NCBI GenBank assembly: GCA_007258455.2
Contig: VDFB02000003.1
Span: 45,087,875-45,151,874, forward strand
Direction: 5' to 3'
DNA: 64,000 nucleotides
DNA from: Sequoia sempervirens
Lineage: Eukaryota > Streptophyta > Pinopsida > Cupressales > Cupressaceae
The position numbers and the translations under genes are program-made. Positions 21,941 through 32,329 of the stretch are shown here, in pieces (position 1 is the first letter of the stretch; each line of letters starts with the position of its first letter). The notes beneath the pieces were generated by a model, which did not search any database, was not told the origin of the DNA, and saw only the letters and a program-made list of their open reading frames with translations.

Positions 21941-22743
21941 ATTCACCATGGGTGGCGAATGACCCTCTTGGCTCAAAATTCAAAATATTTCAAAGTTTCT
22001 TTTGGGTTTTTATTCACCTTATGTCGCCCTGTGATGAGGTATCTTCGGGTTACTAAGGCACAAGTGTGTATAAATAAGTGTTTTTACATCCATTTTAACC
22101 CTCATTCATCAAGTTCACTTATTCACTCATTCATTCAAGCATTCAAGCACTTTGCATCATTCAATCAAGCATCAATCAAGTATTTTGGAGCAACCATTGT
22201 TATATCTTGATATTTCTTCAATAAGATTGGTGAGTTTAAGACATTTGCATGTTGTTTATTCATCTTTCCTTTTTCATTTCATTCCATTTCTTCATTAAGG
22301 GTTTGATTACCAAAGTGAGATTTGACCAAGGAAAATCCCTATAACCAAACCCTTAACCATTTTTCCCCTTTTGCATGTGTGTGTCCAGACTTTTGTATGC
22401 AGATTTTCCAAGAAATTAGGTGTTGAAAGGTGGTCAACAAGTCAACAAAGTGTTTCAAGTCAACTACAACCTATTTCAAGCTTGGAGACAACCTAGAGTC
22501 TATTTTCAGTAGATTTGACTCCATCAACCTAACAAGTAGATAACTTCTGATCTGGTGCTACAGAATTGGTTCTTGATTTCACAAAAAATTGGGAGAGGAC
22601 TAATTCACCATCAATGGCGAATGAGTCCCACGTTAAGGCTAGAAATCCATATTTTGTCAGATTCTGGATCTCGACACTCATAAACCAATTTCTAGAAGTT
22701 TTCATCAGAAGTAGGACTGATTCGCCATCAGTGGAAAATGAGT
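21941..22743. repeat. Three imperfect palindromes in the E LTR
   Basis: Three related inverted repeats: ATTCACCATGGGTGGCGAAT (about 21941), ATTCACCATCAATGGCGAAT (about 22602) and ATTCGCCATCAGTGGAAAAT (about 22718). Each has an ATTC(A/G)CCA arm, a short centre and a TGG(C/A)(G/A)AAT arm, followed by GA(C/G). The third is the most degraded on its right arm. Confidence 0.6.
22069..22077 (+). promoter_or_regulatory. TATA box in the E LTR
   Basis: TATAAATAA in GTGTGTATAAATAAGTG, about 575 bases into the LTR, followed by CATTCATTCAAGCATTCAAGC repeats that would lie in the transcribed leader. Confidence 0.55.
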
Positions 22744-23057
22744 CGCACTGGTGATTTTTAGTGATCTTTGTTAGCCTTCGGGACACTCCAGATTCCTCAT
22801 TCTTTGCCCAGGTGCACTCTGATTCAGCCTTCTTCTTTTCTATTTTGCATTTGTTTATGTTTAGTTCATGCTTGCATATCATATTGTGTTTTCAAACATT
22901 GCATATTTCTTAGATTTTGCATTCATAATCAGTCAAATAGTTCATTTAGTTGCACTTATATCATCTCGTTTAGTCTAAATAACATCATACACATCCTAAT
23001 TTGAGTTTCACATTGATTTTTTGTGAGGTTTTTATCTCTCCTTTTAGGTGATACATC

Positions 23058-23462
23058 TTAAGAGTGCAAGAGTAGCCTATAATCCTCACGCCCAAAAACA
23101 TATGGTTCACCCACTGGTCCACTTTGTGGGTAATTGTTGACGCTAGCTATGGCTACATTCACACGATGGAGAAACTTAGGCCAAACTAGGTGCTCCACTA
23201 CTCTCATTTCCCAATCATGACACTTGGAGGTACAAATAATAGTGTATAAAAAATGCTCTAGAAGTGTAGAATTGTGCACAGGAAGTTTGTTTATAAACAT
23301 GTCTCCCAGTATGCAACACATCACTTCCTCTTCAACTTCACTCTAGAAAATTACGACCTCTTTCATCTAGTCGGATAAATGCCTGAAGAAGGGGATGCAT
23401 TTGATCTCTTCAATGGAAATGAATTCATTCATGGATACTCTGTCACTCTAAGCACTCGCCAT
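23058..23462 (-). pseudogene. Unidentified protein-coding relic
   Basis: From an ATG at 23462 the minus strand reads one frame of 135 codons, broken by three TAG codons in its first 40 positions (after MASA, after FFRHLSD and after KEVVIF). The second half (23324-23058) is open: CCILGDMFINKLPVHNSTLL, HDWEMRVVEHLVWPKFLH, NNYPQSGPVGEPYVFG. It has the feel of the replaceable plant transposon proteins found beside retroelements, but I do not recognise the family. Composition is balanced and the stops are all TAG, as in the decayed elements here, which argues for a once-real gene rather than chance. Confidence 0.4.
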
Positions 23463-24734
23463 GTTTGACACTTCAAGTTGGTGAAGTGTGGTGGTACCTG
23501 TTAAATTTATAGAAGGTTGGAAAGACATTTGAACTGAAGATGATCAAGGCTATAGGATGGTAATGCAATCAAAATTAATAGTTGATATGATTGGAATTTA
23601 AGTTATATTCCCAATTGATCTTCTAGTTGTATAGCTTGCATGTTTATTTCCATTACACCTCTGCAACAACTATTTAATGGTTAATTTGTGAGATATGCAA
23701 ACTACTCAAGAATTGACGGCCACAAAGTAGGAGTTAAATCAAGAAATACTCAAAAAACACTCGATGTATTATCATTAGTGATGTAATCATTCTGGTTATG
23801 TATTATTTCTCGACTGTCAGTTTTCAAGATGAATGGTTAAGTGGCAATAAATTATTACTACAATTTATTAGTAGTTGTCGAAGAGAAGAAGAAGACCCCT
23901 TTATCTTGGTATAGAATGATTCAATGAGGGTCTAATTCCTGGAGAGTATACTGTGTTGTATTTAAGGGAGGAACATTTCTTTTTGTTTTGAGTCCATTTG
24001 TTTTCTTATTGCAATAATGCATGATCTGTGTGTTGTGAGTTGAATGTAATGTTGATCGTATTGATCTATGAGTCATGTGCAAAACTAGAATATATTTTTT
24101 GTGTTAAATCTATTCAACTACATTTATTTCATTTATTGTAATTATGAAATCTCTCTCTTTCTCTCTCTTTCATTCGCATTCTTAATCAGTCATTCTAGTA
24201 TGTGTGCTAGTTGATTAGTGATCCTTTAAATTTACTTTGCATTAGCAACATTTTTATGGGTTGATGTTTGTCACCTTTACTAATTTTTGGTTAAAAGTGT
24301 TGCAAGTATGAGGGTGTTTTCATTGATTTTAATTGGTTGTTGTTGTCATTGATGTCAACTATATGTAAGGAAGTTGGTTATTGGTTGTATATGTCAAGGA
24401 TATTGAGAAAATTGTAATAAAGAAGGTTTACAAGTTGTGCATGCATAGTTGTGATGTTGAAGAAGTGCTATGAGTACATAGAGTTATCCTTATGTTGCTA
24501 TGTCTAGAGATGTGTTAGAGTGAAGTATGTGCTATAATGATGTTTCTGGTACTTGGTTTCCAAGTTCTTTTTAGAAAATTTGATAAATAGAGGAAATACT
24601 GTCATGTAGGTATATAGTGTATGCTCTGGGATATGCTTTGCATTTCTTCTAGGTTGATACTATGCTTGTGCAGATCTGAGGTATTTTTCATAATTGTTGG
24701 TAGTCTCTATATCCATAAATTGGGTTGTTGGATC
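23463..24734. other. Non-coding stretch left of element C
   Basis: I see no gene. The only pattern is a short CT-rich microsatellite (about 24149-24171, CTCTCTCTTTCTCTCTCTTTC). The sequence ends at GTTGGATC directly before C's LTR. Confidence 0.5.
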
Positions 24735-27450
24735 TGTTATCTCCTAGAAATGCACCCTATGCAAAGTTACGAAAAACTGAGCTTTCTAGAGAAACATGGG
24801 ATCATTTCAAGGCTGTGGGTCACCTAAGGTTGAAATCAACCTCCGGATGAGGCCGGCTCCTAACTAGTAATATCACTTAACTACTAATCTTTGTGAGGTA
24901 AAGGGAGAAGGAATACATAAATTGAAAATTACTCCTATGGTGATACACCAAATTTTTTCAAACATGAACAGCTGATTAACACACAGTTTACAATCAACCA
25001 GTAAAAGTTGATATGCACAACTCAATACTCATGATATTGCATAAATGTTTCATAGGAAAGCTACGATACAAACAGTCCTAGAAGGATGATAAATTCTCCT
25101 CACAACTAAAATTTGTTTGCATCACCAAAATAACCTATAACCTGCAATATACACATCTCCTCTACTTAAAAGTACTATTAATGAGAAAATTGAGAAGGAA
25201 TAAGAGAAACTCACATGTAAATTTATCAATCATTCAACACACTCAATGAAACAGATAACTGAGAAGGCAGAAGTTGCTTTCTTTATTGATCTCCAAAGGT
25301 GAAACTGTACATACAATGTCTCTAAATGAGCTAAAAAACTCAGTATTCTCCTCTAAGGACTCTCAAAAGTCACAAAGCAGAAAATATGCAAGTAAAAACT
25401 CCCTACAAAAAAGGAAAAAATGCCATATATACGAAAACTAAAAGTGTCGACCCTTTTTTTTTTAGTGTTTACAAAATATCAATTTTCAGAAGGGTCAACC
25501 CTCAGATCTTTTGGAAATAAAGCTAATGCATTCAATGTGCATCCTCCATGTCCACGTCGGTGAAAGATCACTCCAGGGATGGCACTTTAGATTTTTTGCA
25601 ACCATGCATTTAATGTACTAATCTCAGACCTTCGTGTCTAGTCTTGAACTTTTTTAAAGAGCTGCCTTGAATGCCCTTGGAGCGTTGCCATTAATATCAA
25701 TCTTCCTTTTGCTAGTAGACCTCACAGCTGTCCTGAGACTAACAACTTCTTCTTTCTTTCAGCCTTCTTCTTGCTCAAGATCTTTCTGTAAGTTGACTTC
25801 CCCTGCAAGAAGCTTCAGACTTTCCCATTAGATCTCCACACCATTGTTCACCGAGCTACTCCATTTACTTTTGATCTCAGAGTAAGTCTGTGTCAATTAT
25901 GCTCTGTTGATCTCGTTCACAAAAGTAGTCAAACAGTCAAACAGCTAATGGTTCACCTTTGGTTCTCTCTGATTGGTTGAACATATGCCACACAAGCTCC
26001 CAGGCAGTCAAAGGTTATTCAGCCAGAATCACATGTCGGTGAGACACTGGCCGTGTCTCCCCGATGCTATCATACTCTATAACAACATCAACATAGCACA
26101 CATCTATTGGGAGGACTTCATAGTGAGCAACAAAAGTTACACCGATGTCAAATATGGTCGCCCAGACTATCACTGTCGGCCAGAGGTCACAACGAGTGCA
26201 AGTCATTCAGCCAAGAGTCTCGGTGAGCCTCAAGAGTTATATTTCCATCATATAAACCATCAACAAGACAAACATTCATTGGTAAGGGGTCATACCAGGT
26301 TTCATTAGCCATACTGATATCCTTTTCCATCAGTGAGACCTCACTTGTAGGCAGGACATCATGCCGAGCGCAAATCTTCCGCTCGAAGTCTCCCCGATCT
26401 CGACCTTGTGGACCACTATCGGCAAGAGCTTCTCGGTCGGCAAGAGATTACACCAAAGGCATAACCTTCGGTGAGACATTCAGCAGTCGGCAAGACCTTA
26501 CACCAAGCGCCTTTTCATTTCGGCAAGACCACCCTCAGTCGGGGAGACATCATAGCTAGCGAAGGTACAAACTTTCGTCGAGACCTCCATCTGTCGGCAG
26601 GACCTTATGCCGAAGGAAAAATCCTTCGGCAAGCTCATTTCATCATCTGTTGGCAAAACCCTAGCGGGTCGGGAAGACTTCTCAGTGAGGCCATACATTT
26701 CGGTGAGAGCCTATTTCACTTCAGGGAGACTTGCTTGGTCGGCGAGACCTTTTGCCAAGCTCAAACTTTATGCCAACGGTGCTTCACTTTGGCAAGATTT
26801 CACCCGGTTGGAGAGACTTTCGCCCTTCGCTATCCCCTGTCGTTGAGACTCTACTTAGTCATTGAGACATTACAACAAACTCCTTTCCTTCGCTGAGACT
26901 TCCTCTTGTCAGCCAGACCTTTCGCCAAAATCCTTTCTTTTGGTGACGCTAGCCCTATGCAACAGTGGGCAAGACCTCAGCAGTCGAGGAGACATATAAG
27001 AACCCATGGCGAATAAAATGTCTAGCTGACCGGTGGATCCCAAATGGATATAACACACTACCAGTCAGAAAGACATCTGAAAGGTCGCAGTGACTTTCTT
27101 CCTCAGGAGTTTTATGCTAAATCTAACTGAGGCAAGGCTTTCCAATAGACTTCCTTGTGAAATAGCATCAGATAAAGACCTTCCCAATGAAATCCGAGCA
27201 CCTACATGCTGGGCTAAACCCTTATGGGAGCCACATTTAATCCATGTGCCGAATTTAAAACATAATTTCCCCTGATTGAGCCCGTAGGTAAAAATTGGGT
27301 AACATTTTTGGCGACCTTAGCTGGATGTTTGCCTGCGAAACATGAAACCAGTAGCCTAAAATTATCCATTGGGCATGGAGTCATTAGGAAAACTTAGAAG
27401 TGGATTTAAAACATCATCTTTATACATGGCTCAAATGCATTTGTAACTCA
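24735..27450 (-). repeat. 3' LTR of C
   Basis: On the minus strand: TGAGTTACAAATGC...GGAGATAACA. It matches 33942-36647 over the whole length with many scattered substitutions, so the insertion is not recent. It contains a CpG-rich array of TCGGCGAGAC-like motifs (26030-27000) and a hairpin whose second arm has decayed (25446-25499). Confidence 0.9.
26030..27000. repeat. Array of TCGGCGAGAC-like motifs in the 3' LTR of C
   Basis: About 25 degenerate copies of (T)CGG(C/T)(G/A)AGAC(C/T) occur with spacing of some 30-45 bases, for example GTCGGCAAGACC, TTCGGTGAGAG and GTCGGCGAGACC. Sequence between the motifs is not conserved from unit to unit. The stretch is much richer in CpG than its surroundings. 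It lies in the upstream (U3) half of the LTR as read on the minus strand. Confidence 0.65.
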
Positions 27451-27613
27451 TTAGAAGACTTGGAAACTTATTGAAAACAAAAAAACTACAGAAGTGAAAC
27501 TATTTACTGTGCCGAAACAACATTTAGGGAATGCAACAACAACTAAACTAAAGTGCAACAATACTTATTGAATGCATAAAATCTAACCTAAAGCATGTAC
27601 AAGGGGCAACTTA
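27451..27613 (-). other. Region between integrase and 3' LTR of C
   Basis: These 163 bases between the end of the pol frame and the LTR should hold the polypurine tract. No good purine run abuts the LTR. The nearest is a minus-strand T/G run near 27480. It seems too decayed to place. Confidence 0.4.
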
Positions 27614-28700
27614 TCACACCTCAAAACAAGGCTTGAGGTGTATCCCATTGACTGAGAGAGGAAGCACTTCACCTTCAGTTGTGGCCAGTTGGTAAGCATT
27701 GTGTTCTTTGCAGTCTTTGATAATAAATGGACCCATCCACATGTTGTAAAACTTGGTGTGATGGCCCGGCCTACCCTTTAGAACATCCCATTTTAGCACA
27801 AGATCTCCCACCATGAAATTTATTGATCTAGTTTTCTTATCAAATGTTCTTTTAGTCAGGATTTGCTAACGTTCCATGTTCTTCATAGCCTTGTTTCTAG
27901 TTTCTTCTAACTCCATCAGCTGAGTATGTCTTAAGGCAAGTGGATCAGTTTGTTCAAACATGACCAGCTGACTGGCAATGTCCAAGGCAGGCAACTCAGT
28001 AGAAATAGGTAATTTTGCTTCTTTACTATACACCAGCATGTAAGGTGAGTTCCCAATCACCTTCTTAGGGGTAATTCTATCTGCCCAAAGAGCATTCTTT
28101 AGCTTGATGTGCCAATCCCTCTGATTATTTTGAAGCATCCTTTTGATAATGTTAATCATATTTTTATTAGTGGACTCTGCAAGTCTGTTTCCCTAAGGAT
28201 AATAGTTGGAGCTTGTGTTCAAGTAAATGCCATTCTTCAACGCCCAATCAACAACCTTCAAACCAACAAATGCCAGGGAATTGTCAGAAATTATAGAATC
28301 TGGGACTCCAAATCTGCAAACCATGTCTTCATAAAAATTCAACACTGTTGCTTCATTAGCTTCCTTCAGAGGCAAAGCTTCTGTCCATCGTGTAGAATAG
28401 TCCATTGATGTGATAATCCACCGATGGCTTGCACGTGAGGGTGGATTAATTGCCCCTATGAAGTCAATTCCCCACTTCATAAACAACTGCTCTATCTGAA
28501 TTGGTTGCAATGGCAAAGCAACAAGCTTTTCTTTGCCTGAAAACAAGGCACATTTGGAACATCTCCTGACATATATATGTGCATTCTTAAACAAGTCAGG
28601 CCAATAATAGCCTACTCTCAATATCTTATATTTTGTTGTCCTTGCAGCATAGTGACCTCCAGAAGGTCCGTCATGGAACTCATGTAATATCTAATCGACT
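27614..28700 (-). pseudogene. Integrase relic of C
   Basis: Continues the single gag-pol frame. The zinc domain reads HEFHDGPSGGHYA...GYYWPDLFKNAHIYVRRCSKC. The core has Asp in MKWGIDFIGAI, Asp in DSIISDNSLAF and Glu in RLAESTNKNM, so all three catalytic residues survive. The C-terminal GPY/F module is VGDLVLKWDVLKGRPGHHTK...MWMGPFIIKDC. TAG stops follow VD (about 28691), NYYP (about 28193) and MER (about 27866). It would insert the DNA copy into the genome. The stops prevent a full product. Confidence 0.85.
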
Positions 28701-28954
28701 TGATCATTATCAACACACCTGAGCAGTACTCCACTATGATCTTTCCTATACAACACATTATCAATCAAGATGAAGGGAATAGACTGAAGTCAGTAGTACC
28801 TCCTCTTCATTCTATTCAGATTAGGTGGACATTCCCCAGCTCTCAAGAAATGTGACATCTCCTGCAACCAGCTGGTAGCTTCATCATCTGCTCTCCCAAC
28901 ATTAACCAAAACTGAGTCTCGTTCATCCTCTAATGTTGAAAAGTCTTCGTTAGC

Positions 28955-29320
28955 CAGCTACTGGCATATACCTTTTCCCCTTACCAATTTAGTGACCTGA
29001 ATATCCACATCATACTCTATAACTCTTTTGATCCATCCACCCCACTTTTCATTCAAATCTTTACTGAGCAAAAATTCTTTCACGCTGGAATGTGCCACTT
29101 GTAGATGAATTTTGTTATGAGATAGTAGATGTCTAAATTTCTTCAAAATTTTCACAACAGCCAGCACATGTTTTTCTACGAAGGTGTACTTCTGCTCACA
29201 ATCTTCCAAACCCTTGCTGAAAAAAGCAATGGGCTGCTCCAACCCTTCTACATTTTTTTGCACCAAGATTGCAGAAATTACATCAAAACTACCAAAAGCG
29301 TACAAAGTAAAATCCTTGCT
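28955..29320 (-). pseudogene. Gypsy-type RNase H of C, degenerate
   Basis: Fold recognised from FTLYAFGSFDVISAIL, QPIAFFSKGLEDCEQKYTFV, KHVLAVVKILKKFRHLL and HLQVAHSSVKEFL. The usual ASD at the first strand is GSF-D, and the TDH of the third position reads VAHSS, so a catalytic Asp is gone. In Tat elements the gypsy RNase H commonly decays into a connection domain while the added archaeal-type one works. This agrees with that. Confidence 0.75.
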
Positions 29321-29399
29321 GAAATCTGGGTTAACTAATGTTGGGGCTTAAGCTAATGCCTCCTTGATCAATTGAAAACTGTCTTTTGCTTCTCGGGTC

Positions 29400-30256
29400 C
29401 ATTTAAACTCTACATTCTTTTTTAACATAGCAGCTATAAGGGGTTTTAACAAGGCTGCTATATTAGGGAGAAACCTTCTAACAAAATTAATATGACCAAT
29501 GAAACTCTTCTTATGCTAAGGTAAAGGCAGCTCCAAGATTGCTGCAACTCTTTTAGGATCCACAATAATTCCTTCCCTAGATATGACATACCCAAGAAGC
29601 TTTACTTCATGAATAGAGAAAACACATTTCTTGGGATTCAATGATATACCGAACTCCTGACAACGTTCAAAAATCTACCTCAAATGGTCAATGTGATCTG
29701 TTGTCTTCTTGGAATGGACAGTGATGTCATCAAGGTATACTAAAACAAACTTATACATTAAGTTGCTAAAGGCCATGTCCATAGCCTTTTTGAAGGTTTC
29801 TCTAGAGTTAGACAAACCAAATGGCATTTTCTTATATGCCATTGTGCCCCACTTTGTGGTGAATGCAGTTTTAAATTGATCTTCTCCCCTTACCAAAATC
29901 TAGTTTTAACCAGAATATCCATCTAGCAAAGAAAAGCATTCAGAACCTGACACACATTGAAGAATCTACTCCATAGATGGAAGAGGGTGCTTGTCCATTA
30001 ACAAAGCTTTGTTCAAATCTCTGAAGTCTACACATAATCTAAGCTCCCCATCTTTCTTCCTGACGGGAACTAGATTTGCAACCCAACTAGTATGCTTAAT
30101 GGGAAAGATAATCCCACTTTCTATAAGCCTGCAAACTTCTTTTTGCATTAATGGCTCCAGTTTGGGATTAACTAGCTTTTGTTTCTGCCTTATGGGTTTA
30201 GCTACTGGCTCCAATTCTATTGTATGTTGTGCAAGATGTGGATCAAATCCCTTCAA
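29400..30256 (-). pseudogene. Reverse transcriptase of C
   Basis: Motifs in order: HTIELEPVAKPIRQKQKLVN, RLIESGIIFPIKHTSWVANL, VPVRKKDGELRLCVDFRDLN, ECFSLLDGYSG then TAA and TAG, KMPFGLSNSRETF, and the catalytic VLVYLDDITVHS (29737-29726). Then ISLNPKKCVFSIHEVKLLGY. The active-site aspartates are intact. Stops: after PSME, two after GYSG, after DHLR, after LPLP and after EALA. It follows a linker of about 160 codons from the archaeal-type RNase H, which lies upstream. Confidence 0.9.
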
Positions 30257-30689
30257 ATCTTCATACTCCTAGGCGAATATGTCAATGAATTCTTGGAATA
30301 ATTGCAGAAAAGACTGCTTTTCAGTAGTAGTGTTTATTTTTCCTATCTTGAGGCTTCTCTTGGGTGCAATTTCTAAATCCTCATAATGATCTTGCTGAAC
30401 CAGTAAATTGGCTTTGTTACTTTTAGCCTGATCATCAAAGTTGAAAATACTTTCTAAGGTGACCAAACCTTTAGGCAACTTGTTATTCTTTAATTGCAGT
30501 ACCTGGTCTCCATACTGCTATTTAATTCTCTTTTGGTTTGATGCCACAAACATGTCCTCTTCAAGTAGAAACTATAGAATCTGCTCATCACTCTCAAAGA
30601 CCTACCAGTTAACATTGTTGTCGAGCATTGAAGGCCTGATAATAACCTTGATGTGCTGCTGATTACACTCCTTCCTTATGCTATTCGGA

Positions 30690-31078
30690 ATATCAAACTG
30701 ATCTCCCACAACTGCTAATCTGACAGCATGCTAATTCTAATTTCTTGGAATTGAAATGATATTGAAAGCCTCAAAATCCTTAATGAGGTCCCAAACCCTA
30801 TGCTTATACAATTTAAGAACATCATTTTTAATAGTGTTCAAGCCTCTAACCTGATTTACTATCAATTCACTATCCCCATGTACCTTCAAACACTTAATTC
30901 CACATTTCCTCGCCCATTCCAGCCCTTGAATAAGACCTTCATATTCAGCTATGTTATTAGTGCACGAAAATGCAAACCTAAAGGCTGCATAATATCTTTC
31001 ATCTCTTGAGGAAACCAAGAATGCACCCCCACCAACGCCATGTCTGCTCCTTGAGCCATCAAAATACATTTCCCAAAC
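30690..31078 (-). pseudogene. Archaeal/plant-type RNase H of C, upstream of RT
   Basis: WEMYFDGSRSRHGVGGGAFL, FSCTNNIAEYEGLIQGLEWA, KVHGDSELIVNQV and the end block IPRN-stop-N-stop-HAVRLA carry the D, E, D catalytic pattern (YFDGS, AEYEG, GDSEL) of the plant-captured archaeal-type RNase H typical of Tat elements. It belongs to a 555-codon open stretch that also holds the protease. In the Tat elements I know, and in element T of this window, this domain sits just before integrase. Here it sits between protease and reverse transcriptase. The last block carries two TAG stops. Confidence 0.88.
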
Positions 31079-31383
31079 CTCGTCTTGTTGATCATAATCA
31101 TTCATTGGCCTCTTAACCAAGTTAGGCATCACTACATCAGCTTCTTGAAACATGTAGTTACCCATACCAGCATCTGACACCAAGTCACTTTCATCACTAG
31201 AAGTTTGGCCTACTGTCCACTCATCTAAAAGTATATCAAGAATATCACCAACAACAATGCGAGAATTAGAGACAACAGCACGCTCGTCTGGTTCAAAGAT
31301 TATGCAATTTGCATTTATCGCACTAGGTATATAGGGTTCTATATTGTCTTTTGCAAGTAACTCAGAATTAATGGTTACCTTGG

Positions 31384-31747
31384 TTCCATACCTAGTATGG
31401 AACAACATGTGAGACCAGTCAGACGAAAGGTATCCCCCTATTTTAGCCGTAAACTCTCTTGACAAACATAACCCAAAATACAGAGGAAAATTTGCCACAT
31501 AAATGTCTTGGGAAATTGAAAAATTAGGGAAAGCATGCAGAGTTAAGTTAGCATCTTTGATAAGACCCACTGTATTAACAGATGAGCCATCCAACTGGAC
31601 TACTCCTTTCTCTAAAGGTTCATACTTTAAACCTAACGGATCATCTACTTGCTTGGGCATCACAGAACAGGTAGCACCACTATCTACCATACAATTGTGC
31701 ACTAAATTTTTTCCAATAATCAATGAAACATAGAATAGAGGAGGTCT
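31384..31747 (-). pseudogene. Protease of C
   Basis: FYVSLIIGKNLVHNCMVDSG followed by ATCSVMP is a retropepsin active-site block with Asp-Ser-Gly intact. LGLKYEPLEKGVVQLDGSS follows, as in Athila/Tat proteases. The segment is open, inside 32404-30737. It would cut the polyprotein. About 100 acidic, low-similarity residues separate it from the RNase H. Confidence 0.8.
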
Positions 31748-32329
31748 CGCGTTCTTACCTTGAATCGTAGATTTCCCCTTGCTACTAGGATTAGCAACTT
31801 TCCCTTGATCATCATTAGCCATCACGACCTTTTGGGAATCAGTAGCAACTTGTTCAAGATTTATATATTCAAATAATTCCTTTTTAAGTAGATCAGCCTG
31901 TCCAGGAATGCTCAAGGAGTCCCACATGGTCATATTCACGTTCATCTTCTTCATGTTGTCCACAATGTTATAAGGTACAGTTAAAGGTACCTTCTGATGT
32001 ACTTTAGTAGCAACCGGTTCTTTATTCTTGTGAGGCTGCTCATTGATTGGTAAGACAATAGTTCCTTTTGGTACATTTAGAATAGGTGTGGATGATGCTT
32101 CTACAGTTGCAAGCCCCTTCTTCCTATCAGCTGATTGCTCCACCTCCAAAGCTCTTTTCTTAGCTCGTGTATTGGCTACAATTGCGGAATCAACATTCAC
32201 ACCACAAAACTCTTCACTTTTCCAATTTAAAAAAGTAGTCTCATTAAAATTTATATCTGGTTGTTGTTCAGGTATATTAGCAGGTGCATCTGGCTGTGGG
32301 CTAACAGTATTTTGGACCATAAATGCCTG

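Larger units (their letters stand above)
21495..23040 (+). repeat. Probable 3' LTR of element E
   Basis: It starts TGTGTCGTAGAAAAATGG after a polypurine tract (about 21478-21491), has a TATA box at 22069 followed by an ATTCA-rich leader, and ends somewhere before the different sequence at about 23040. No second LTR of this family is in the window, so the end is a guess. Three palindrome-like GCCAT/TGGCGAAT motifs lie in it. Confidence 0.5.

Noticed and set aside
24149..24171. CT microsatellite
   Set aside because: A common short simple repeat with no context that gives it meaning.
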